Shown: in pieces, positions 6,311 to 11,440 of the stretch
Layout of the letters: every line of letters starts with the position of its first letter
Position numbering within the stretch: the first letter of the stretch is position 1
Assembly (NCBI GenBank): GCA_023390785.1
Contig: JAEWCE010000322.1
Location: 1-11,440 of the forward strand
Length of the DNA stretch: 11,440 nt
DNA from: Pseudomonadota bacterium
Lineage (GTDB): Bacteria; Pseudomonadota; Alphaproteobacteria; Rhizobiales; Devosiaceae
Direction: 5' to 3'
Program-made: the position numbers and the translations under genes
Notes under the pieces: generated by a model
Database searches by the model: none
What the model was told of the DNA's origin: nothing
Seen by the model: only the letters and a program-made list of their open reading frames with translations

Positions 6311-6763
6311 TCAGCCTGCCGCCGTCTTCACCAGTTCGCTGATGCGGGCTTCCTCGGCTGGGGTGAGCTTGGTGATCGCATAGACGGTGGGCCACATGTT
6401 GCCGTCGTCCAGCTTCGCCGCGGCGTTGAAGCCGAGCGTGGCATAGCGCGCCTTGAACTTGGCGGCCGGCTGCAGGAAGCATACCACCTTGCCGGCGGCG
6501 TTGGCGTAGGCCGGCATGCCGTACCAGGTCTTGGGCACCAGCCCAGGGGCTGCGGCGCGCACCAGCTTGTGCACCTTTTCGGCGATGGTTTTATCGGTCC
6601 CGGTCATCTCGGCAATCTTGCCGAGCAGTTCGGCCTCGCCATCGGCATCGGCGCCCGCCTTGGCGGCCCGCTTCTTTTCGGCCGCATATTCGCGCATCGC
6701 CGCCTTCTCTTCTGCCGAGAACGTCGGTTCCGCGGATTTCGCCTTGCTCGGTGCCTTTGCCAT
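6311..6763 (-). CDS. DUF1801 / YdhG-like (YjbR/CyaY-like fold) protein
   Basis: A 150-residue cytoplasmic protein. An Ala/Lys/Glu-rich, probably helical and partly disordered N-terminus (about 1-45) precedes a DUF1801-type domain with PKTWYGMPAYA (77-87), KVVCFLQPA (92-100), KARYATLGF (104-112) and LDDGNMWPT (118-126). The biochemical role of this subgroup is not established. Bacillus YdhG/Fra, in the wider family, is reported as a frataxin-like iron chaperone, but that cannot be transferred by motif alone. GGAAAG lies 7 nt before the ATG. The gene converges on tyrS with only 41 bp between stops. A weak 7-bp inverted repeat (6274-6280 with 6314-6320) spans that gap; no good terminator is seen. 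It follows the AsmA-like gene on the same strand and might share its transcript. Confidence 0.83.
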   Translation of the reverse strand: MAKAPSKAKSAEPTFSAEEKAAMREYAAEKKRAAKAGADADGEAELLGKIAEMTGTDKTIAEKVHKLVRAAAPGLVPKTWYGMPAYANAAGKVVCFLQPAAKFKARYATLGFNAAAKLDDGNMWPTVYAITKLTPAEEARISELVKTAAG

Positions 6764-6782
6764 GGTCTTGCTTTCCGTGTTG

Positions 6783-6798
6783 GCGCGCCGTGGCGCGC
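6783..6798. other. GC-rich hairpin between the AsmA-like and DUF1801 genes
   Basis: GCGCGCC-GT-GGCGCGC, a perfect dyad of 7 that would fold as about 6 pairs with a 4-nt loop. It lies in the 57-bp gap between the AsmA-like stop and the DUF1801 start, without a T-run on the minus strand. It could be a weak attenuator or chance in GC-rich DNA. Confidence 0.35.
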
Positions 6799-6820
6799 AT
6801 CAGATGGTGGATGAAGGGGT

Positions 6821-9800
6821 CTATTCGACCCGCGGCTGTTCCTTGGCGCGGTACTCGAACAGCGAGCGGAAGGCGCCGGGCGCCAGGGCCGACATCGGGT
6901 TGATGCGGAAGTCCGGCTTGTCGAGCGGCCCCTTCACCTGGAACGTGATGCCGAACAGCCCGCCCGCCGGACCGCCGCCCAGCGGCCCGAACAGCTTGCC
7001 GAAGGCGTTGTTGATGCCGAACATCGGGATCACCGTGCCGACCAGATCGTACTGCTTGCTGTCGGTATAGATGAAGCCCTTGCCGCTACCGCCGATGCTG
7101 TCGCCGGTGACCACCGCGTTGTTGATCTGTACGCGGTCGACCCGGTGGGTGAAGTCCACTTTGGCGCTGCGGAAGGCGAGGTTGTTGCCGCGGGACAGCA
7201 ATTGCACGCCCTCGGGATGGCCGCCCAGGATGTTGGCGACGTTCTTCTCGTCGACGATGGCGAAATTCTTGATGTTGAGGGTGCCCGTATCGACCTTGGC
7301 GCTGCTGTCGGTGGTCAGCAGCAGGCTGCCGTCGCCGCCCTGCAATTGCGCATAGACCCCGACCAGCCGCAGCAGCGTGCCCAGGTCGTTGAACGCCACC
7401 GACATCGAGCGGCCTTCGGGCGTCGGGTTGGTCACCACCGATACGGTGGAATTGCCCGTCAGTTGCGCCTGCAGGCTCACTTTCTTGAGGTCGCTTCCCT
7501 TGAGCGCCAGGTCGAGCGACATGTTGTAGGCCGTGGTCGCATAGAAACCGAGCGCACGCTTGAGCTCGGCGTCGATGGCGATGGTCTGGGTGAAGCTCGT
7601 CGCCTGCGGTCCGGCCGAGCCCTGGTCCAGGCTGAACGAGCGCTTCAGCAGCGGCTTCAGGTCGAGCTGGTCACCGCGAATGCGCACGGCGTAGCCGCCG
7701 TTGATCGGCGTCAGCGAGATCTGCGCCGCATCGCCCGGGCTCAGCGCGAAATTGCTGAACTCGGCCGATTGCAGGCCCTTCTTGGCATCGATCTCGAGGC
7801 TGCCCTGCAGCTTCACGTCGCCGAAGCCGAGTTCGAGCTTGCTGATGTCGGTGGTGTTGGCCGTCTGCTTGACGTTGCCCGACACGCTGCCGGCCACACC
7901 GGCGGCCTTGCTGATGCCGAGGTCCTTGATGTTGAGCGCAGCGTTCTTGAGGTCGACGCTCATGTCGATCGAGCCGTCCGGCTGCGGCTTGGCCAGCACC
8001 GCCACCTTCCCGGTCGCGAACTGGCTCACGTCGTAACCGAGCTTGCCGAGGTCGCCGAGGTCCACGGTGGCGTTGATCACCGTATTGGGGTTGCGCGGAT
8101 CCTTGAGGTCGCCGTCAACGGTGGCGCTCGCCGTAACACCGTCGATCGCAGCCGAGCCGCCGACGCGGAAGCCGGCGGGCGTGGCCATGAACGAGAGCTG
8201 CCCGTCGCTGAACGAATGCCCCTGGATCGGCGCCGAACTGCCGAAATCGACGACATTGCCGTTGATGGTGTAGTCGACTTTCTTGGTCTGCATCTGCGCG
8301 TCGAGGGTCAGCGTCGACAGCATCCGCACATTGAGGCTGCCGTCGAGGGTCGCGATGTCGATCGGCAGCTTCTGGCCTTTCAGTGGGTCCGGCTGCACCT
8401 GCTTGAGGATCGCCGACAGGGCGGGAATTTTGCTCGACACGTCGCCCGACAGCTCCACCAGCTGCTCGCCCTCGTTGGCGCCCGGCGTCATCACCACGGC
8501 GGCGTTGGCGACCTCGACGATACCCTGGTCTGTTTTGATCTGCCCGCCATCGGCCGCCAGCGTGATCTCGGAATCGTGCATCTGCAGCCGCGTCTTGCCG
8601 ACGATTTCGACCGGCGCCATGCTGTCGAACGGCTTCACCTTGACCCCGTCGGCGACCATCTCGACGAACACGCCGTTCTGCGGGATCTTGGTGAGGTTGT
8701 TCATGTCGAGCGTGCCCACCGGGAAGGCGAACTTCATATTCGCCGTCTCGAGCTTGCCGCCGACGACGCTCTTGAGGAACCAGCTGCGCGCCTCGCTGCC
8801 GAGAAAATCCGGCCACATGGCCTTGAGGGCGCTGACGTCGACGTTCTGCGCCGCGACCGCCATGTCGAAGCCCATCCCCTTGCGCAGCAGGTCGAGACGG
8901 CCCTTGCTCTCGATACGCGTCCCGCCCGGGCCGCTGAGGATGGCCTGGTCGATGCCGACGGCGCCATAGAGCGGCGCCGACCAGCCCTTGAAGCTCATGT
9001 TCTCCACCGGCTGGGTTTCGCCCAGCTCCGGCGACTGCACCTTGATGTCGCTGGCGCTCATCGAGATGCCGACCGTCGGCCCGTAGAGATCGTCCAGCCC
9101 GAGCTTGAACACGCCCTTCATGCGGGCCGAGAGCGCGCCCACGGTCAGCGCTGACTCGTCCATGTTGAAGGTGCCGGTCTGCGGCGTCCACTTCACTTCG
9201 ATGATGTTGCTGGCGATCGGGAAATAGTTGTCGCCGAAGCGCAGATCGGTGCCGGTCATGTCGGCGTGGAAGTCGCCGTCATGAATCTTGCTGGTCTTGG
9301 CATCGAAGCCGATATCGAGCGAGATCGCCGACGCGCCGACGATGCCGACCATGGAATCGGGGTCGTTGATCATCGGGGCGAAGGAGGCGAGGTCGAAATT
9401 GTTGAGCGAGACCTTCATGCGCGCCTCGCCCTTCTCGTTGATGACGCGCTCCAGCATGCCCTGCATGACGGTACCGCCGAAATTGGCGGAGAAGCTGCCC
9501 TCCACCGCCTTGCCGTTGGGCGTGGGCGCGATGTCGAGGTTGATGTCGGTGAAGGTGCGGAAGAAGCCGTAGACGGCGTCGTTCATGTCCACGGTGGCGT
9601 TCTTGATCACCAGTCGGGAGAAGCGGCCCATTTCCGCCTGCTCGATGATCGAGGAGATGCCGGCCTCGGCCGCCTCGAGGTTGAACACCAGCCAGTCATT
9701 GTCCGAGCGCATGTGCGTGGCTTCGGTCTGCTGGCCGCGCACGTCGATGCCGCCCGAATGGATGCCGGCGTCGGGGAACGCCATCGATCCTTCGAGCACG

Positions 9801-10282
9801 CGCACGGTCGCCGGCCCGCCATTGGGGTCGGGCACCACCTCGAGGTCGGCAAGGCGCGGACCGAACAGATCCTGGTTGATCTGGATGTGCGGGCCGACGA
9901 CCGTCACCGTGGCGCCGGGCTGGCCGATCAGCGCCCGGACGGGCGAGAAGCCGACCTCCAGCGCCTGCATGCCGATCTTGGCGCCCGAGGCGGTGTCCTT
10001 GTAGACCACCGGCGAGAACTGGATCACCGGCCAGGCATAGCCCTCCAGCGCCAGCGCCATGTCGCCGAGCTCGAGCTCGGTGCCCTTGGGCATCGAGGCG
10101 ACCACCAGATTGCGCAGCTGCCCGGCGATGAAGGGCAGCGGCAGCGGGTGCACCAGCAGCACGACGTACAGCGCCAGCAGCAGCACGAACGGGATGCCGA
10201 ACAGCCACGCGGCGGCCAACCCGACCGTGCGGGCGACAGAGCGCTTGCGGACCCTCTGACCTGGTGGCGGCGTTGGTTTCAA
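6821..10282 (-). CDS. AsmA/YhdP-like membrane-anchored protein
   Basis: A 1153-residue protein of the AsmA-like/DUF3971 group. A short basic cytoplasmic N-terminus (RVRKR, 10-14) leads to one hydrophobic segment (about 20-45). The rest would be periplasmic: long, beta-rich, full of short alternating hydrophobic strands and almost without cysteine. The last 76 residues carry the family's conserved tail: YDLVGTVIP, a Gly-rich turn (PLGGGPAGGLFG), then KPDFRINPMSALAPG. E. coli YhdP (about 1266 residues) and relatives form bridge-like proteins that move phospholipid from inner to outer membrane; the same job is inferred here. The start is probably TTG (10280-10282), directly after an in-frame TAA, with only a weak GGA before it. 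The next in-frame start-type codons fall in or just before the membrane segment, so a later start would lose the anchor. Confidence 0.87.
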   Translation of the reverse strand: MKPTPPPGQRVRKRSVARTVGLAAAWLFGIPFVLLLALYVVLLVHPLPLPFIAGQLRNLVVASMPKGTELELGDMALALEGYAWPVIQFSPVVYKDTASGAKIGMQALEVGFSPVRALIGQPGATVTVVGPHIQINQDLFGPRLADLEVVPDPNGGPATVRVLEGSMAFPDAGIHSGGIDVRGQQTEATHMRSDNDWLVFNLEAAEAGISSIIEQAEMGRFSRLVIKNATVDMNDAVYGFFRTFTDINLDIAPTPNGKAVEGSFSANFGGTVMQGMLERVINEKGEARMKVSLNNFDLASFAPMINDPDSMVGIVGASAISLDIGFDAKTSKIHDGDFHADMTGTDLRFGDNYFPIASNIIEVKWTPQTGTFNMDESALTVGALSARMKGVFKLGLDDLYGPTVGISMSASDIKVQSPELGETQPVENMSFKGWSAPLYGAVGIDQAILSGPGGTRIESKGRLDLLRKGMGFDMAVAAQNVDVSALKAMWPDFLGSEARSWFLKSVVGGKLETANMKFAFPVGTLDMNNLTKIPQNGVFVEMVADGVKVKPFDSMAPVEIVGKTRLQMHDSEITLAADGGQIKTDQGIVEVANAAVVMTPGANEGEQLVELSGDVSSKIPALSAILKQVQPDPLKGQKLPIDIATLDGSLNVRMLSTLTLDAQMQTKKVDYTINGNVVDFGSSAPIQGHSFSDGQLSFMATPAGFRVGGSAAIDGVTASATVDGDLKDPRNPNTVINATVDLGDLGKLGYDVSQFATGKVAVLAKPQPDGSIDMSVDLKNAALNIKDLGISKAAGVAGSVSGNVKQTANTTDISKLELGFGDVKLQGSLEIDAKKGLQSAEFSNFALSPGDAAQISLTPINGGYAVRIRGDQLDLKPLLKRSFSLDQGSAGPQATSFTQTIAIDAELKRALGFYATTAYNMSLDLALKGSDLKKVSLQAQLTGNSTVSVVTNPTPEGRSMSVAFNDLGTLLRLVGVYAQLQGGDGSLLLTTDSSAKVDTGTLNIKNFAIVDEKNVANILGGHPEGVQLLSRGNNLAFRSAKVDFTHRVDRVQINNAVVTGDSIGGSGKGFIYTDSKQYDLVGTVIPMFGINNAFGKLFGPLGGGPAGGLFGITFQVKGPLDKPDFRINPMSALAPGAFRSLFEYRAKEQPRVE

Positions 10283-10349
10283 TTATGGTCCGAAAGATGG
10301 TGGCGACGAGTCGAAGGGGCCCCGGGACTCATCCTCCAGGCGCAGTCTC

Positions 10350-10378
10350 TTGTCCGACGAGTCCGGCTGCAATATGGC
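10350..10378 (+). promoter_or_regulatory. Possible promoter of the peroxiredoxin gene
   Basis: TTGTCC (10350-10355) and TATGGC (10373-10378) are separated by 17 bp, a fair match to a sigma-70-type promoter of alphaproteobacteria. Transcription would begin near 10385, giving a leader of about 38 nt. The 140-bp divergent gap (10283-10422) also holds a 9-bp direct repeat, CGACGAGTC, at 10304-10312 and 10355-10363; the second copy overlaps the end of this -35 element. No convincing promoter for the leftward AsmA-like gene is visible. Confidence 0.35.
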
Positions 10379-10395
10379 ACCTTGGTGCGAAAAGC

Positions 10396-10420
10396 GCCCG
10401 GCAGGCCGGGCCTGGAGGCC
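10396..10420 (+). other. Two mutually exclusive hairpins at the peroxiredoxin ribosome binding site
   Basis: GCCCGGC-AG-GCCGGGC (10396-10411) ends 2 nt before GGAGG (10414-10418). A second stem, GGCCT-GG-AGGCC (10409-10420), would hide that Shine-Dalgarno sequence and uses three bases of the first stem, so only one can form. GGAGG is 4 nt from ATG 10423 and sets this start over the in-frame ATG at 10429. Confidence 0.35.
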
Positions 10421-10422
10421 TC

Positions 10423-10905
10423 ATGGCGATGCTCGAGACGGGAGTTCCGGCACCCGATTTCACCCTCTCCGACGACCGCGGCGGGAGTTTCAGCCTGAAG
10501 CGTCATCGCGGCCGTCCGGTGGTGCTGTCGTTCTACTGCGAGGACGACAGTGGCGGCTGCGTCACCGAGAACCGGGAGTTCAGCGCCCTCGCCCCGGAGT
10601 TTGCCAAACTGCACGTCCCGGTGGTGGCGATTTCCCCGCAAGACGTTGCCAGCCATAAGAAATTCAGCGCCAAATACGGTTTCGCCCACCCTCTCCTCGC
10701 CGACCCCGAACGCCAGGCGATCGAGCCCTATGGGCTGTGGGAGAAAAAGAAGCTCTGGGGGCACGAGTTCATGGGCGTGCTGCGCGTCACCTACCTGGTC
10801 GGCGCCGATGGCCGGATCGCCGGCGTGTTCAAAGCGTCGCGCATCAAAGGTCATGCACAAAAGGTCCTCGACGCCGCGCGGCAGCTCGCCGCCTCGCCTG
10901 GTTAA
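10423..10905 (+). CDS. Peroxiredoxin, BCP/PrxQ type, with atypical active-site motif
   Basis: A 160-residue thioredoxin-fold peroxidase of the AhpC/TSA-BCP group, expected to reduce hydrogen or organic peroxides in the cytoplasm. The N-terminal APDFTLSDDRGGSFSL and the later SPQDVASHKKFSAKYGF (71-87) and GVLRVTYLV (118-126) fit BCP proteins. The peroxidatic cysteine should be C46 in DDSGGC. Two departures are visible. The conserved proline of PxxxT/SxxC, seven residues before the cysteine, is C39. The BCP resolving cysteine expected at +5 is R51. The protein has only these two cysteines. It may use C39 for resolution, act as a 1-Cys enzyme, or have lost the usual activity. GGAGG before ATG 10423 sets the start, and a weak terminator follows the stop. 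Confidence 0.88.
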   Translation: MAMLETGVPAPDFTLSDDRGGSFSLKRHRGRPVVLSFYCEDDSGGCVTENREFSALAPEFAKLHVPVVAISPQDVASHKKFSAKYGFAHPLLADPERQAIEPYGLWEKKKLWGHEFMGVLRVTYLVGADGRIAGVFKASRIKGHAQKVLDAARQLAASPG

Positions 10906-10927
10906 GGGCACGTTAGCGCACCCTTTT
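10904..10927 (+). terminator. Probable weak intrinsic terminator after the peroxiredoxin gene
   Basis: AAGGG (10904-10908) pairs with CCCTT (10921-10925). An inner CG/CG pair and a TTAG loop lie inside, and TTTT (10924-10927) ends the element. It begins within the TAA stop. The 2x2 internal mismatch and short T-run make it weak. Confidence 0.4.
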
Positions 10928-10934
10928 CGCCTTA

Positions 10935-10945
10935 TTAACCTTAAC
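10935..10945 (+). promoter_or_regulatory. Tandem TTAAC motifs upstream of the coiled-coil protein gene
   Basis: TTAACCTTAAC sits in the only AT-rich patch of the gap before the GTG start at 10992. TTAACC resembles CtrA half-sites of alphaproteobacteria, but the two copies are 6 bp apart instead of the 11-bp step of a full TTAA-N7-TTAA site. No clear -35/-10 pair was found. Confidence 0.25.
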
Positions 10946-10979
10946 AGACCATGATCGTCCCCAGCGTTTTTGGCGTCGC

Positions 10980-10984
10980 GGGAG
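10980..10984 (+). promoter_or_regulatory. Ribosome binding site setting the GTG start at 10992
   Basis: GGGAG lies 7 nt before GTG 10992. The only nearby ATG (10951) is in another frame, so this site and spacing decide the start. Confidence 0.6.
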
Positions 10985-10991
10985 TGGTTCG

Positions 10992-11440
10992 GTGCGTGCG
11001 AAGGTGTCCCCCAGGCCGTTCGGCAAGGCCGCCGCGCCGCGGGCAAAGGTCCCGGACTCCCGGCTCTCCATCCGCCCCATTGTGCTTTATCTCGGCTTTG
11101 CCGGCCTGCTGGCCACCAATGCGCTGACGCTGGTCGGCTTCCTGATGGCGCCGGACATCGCCAAGCTCTTTGCCGGCAAGACCGACTCGGTGCTGACCGC
11201 CTATGAAGACCGCATTGCCCAGCTCCGCCTCGAGGTCGATCGCCTGCAGTCACGGCACTACGCGCAGACCGGCGACATCAACCTGCAGCTCCAGGAACTG
11301 GCGCAGACGCAGGAAGTCCTCGCCGAGCAGCATCAATATGTGAAGCAACTCGCCGACAAGGCCGCGGCCCTCGGCATCGCGCCGGCGGGGCCGCCGCAGG
11401 CCGACGATGCGTCGCCCGCGCTCGATGCGCCGGCCGGTCC
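10992..11440 (+). CDS. Membrane-anchored coiled-coil protein, probably an M23-type peptidase N-terminus (truncated by window)
   Basis: The first 149 codons run off the right edge. A basic N-terminus of about 27 residues (many K and R) precedes one hydrophobic segment (about 28-52). A charged, Leu/Gln/Glu-rich stretch with coiled-coil character follows (about 66-125), then a Pro/Ala-rich linker. This is a type II membrane layout, with the bulk in the periplasm. In alphaproteobacteria it is typical of LytM/M23 cell-wall peptidases or their degenerate regulators; the catalytic domain, if any, is outside the window, so this call rests on architecture and resemblance of the N-terminus. The start is GTG with GGGAG 7 nt upstream. 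A weak terminator separates it from the peroxiredoxin gene, which points to its own promoter. Confidence 0.6.
   Translation, partial: MRAKVSPRPFGKAAAPRAKVPDSRLSIRPIVLYLGFAGLLATNALTLVGFLMAPDIAKLFAGKTDSVLTAYEDRIAQLRLEVDRLQSRHYAQTGDINLQLQELAQTQEVLAEQHQYVKQLADKAAALGIAPAGPPQADDASPALDAPAG

Noticed and set aside
6270..6325. Possible bidirectional terminator between tyrS and the DUF1801 gene
   Set aside because: Only a 7-bp inverted repeat with a 33-nt loop is present, with no T-run on either strand, so a terminator call is not supported.
5475..6482. Minus-strand open frame across tyrS and into the DUF1801 region
   Set aside because: It is antisense to TyrS with its intact active site and S4 domain, and overlaps a better-supported gene in another frame.
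7145..9154. 669-codon open frame on the plus strand opposite the AsmA-like gene
   Set aside because: Rich in Arg, His, Asp and Val, with no domain, start site or ribosome binding site of note; it mirrors the codon bias of the opposite gene. The same applies to the open frame at 9266-10498.
10264..10422. N-terminal extension of the peroxiredoxin frame upstream of ATG 10423
   Set aside because: The extension has no family similarity and would cover the divergent promoter region. GGAGG 4 nt before ATG 10423 and the family N-terminus (APDFTL) fix the start there.

Overview
The window is dense, GC-rich DNA from an alphaproteobacterium, most likely of the Hyphomicrobiales and perhaps Devosia-like. 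The lineage is inferred from three things. The Fe-S assembly genes run cysteine desulfurase - sufB - ... - sufC, next to a COG2945-type hydrolase and tyrS. The suf promoter region has an Irr-type (ICE) iron-control box. Every gene shows a strong third-position GC bias, which also produces long antisense open frames. No IS element, tRNA, rRNA, CRISPR array or phage gene is visible.

Left third (1-4009, minus strand): a SUF iron-sulfur cluster operon. Transcription runs right to left: a NifS/IscS-type cysteine desulfurase, sufB, two tandem paralogous single-domain cupins, then sufC, which is cut by the window edge. sufD and the rest of the operon presumably lie beyond the edge. Genes are separated by 9 nt or overlap by 1-4 nt up to the second cupin, then a 19-nt gap precedes sufC, so the cupins appear to be part of the operon. 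They are the least explained component of the window.

4010-4250: a 241-bp divergent control region. It holds a 17-bp near-palindrome matching the Irr box with one mismatch, centred in a much longer imperfect AT-rich dyad, plus three further hairpins. No Rrf2/IscR-type regulator gene is present here; in many relatives I would expect one between the hydrolase and the desulfurase gene (from memory).

4251-6269 (plus strand): a small alpha/beta hydrolase and tyrosyl-tRNA synthetase, separated by a 102-bp gap containing a perfect 11-bp inverted repeat. 6311-6763 (minus): a DUF1801/YdhG-like protein, convergent with tyrS. 6821-10282 (minus): a 1153-residue AsmA/YhdP-type membrane-anchored protein that probably starts at TTG. 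10423-10905 (plus): a BCP-type peroxiredoxin with an unusual active-site motif. 10992 to the right edge (plus): the N-terminus of a membrane-anchored coiled-coil protein resembling the envelope M23 (LytM) peptidases, cut before any catalytic domain.

Taken together: a housekeeping neighbourhood of Fe-S assembly, tRNA charging, envelope lipid transport or maintenance, and peroxide defence. The points most worth checking are the cupin pair inside the suf operon and the extended Irr-type dyad.
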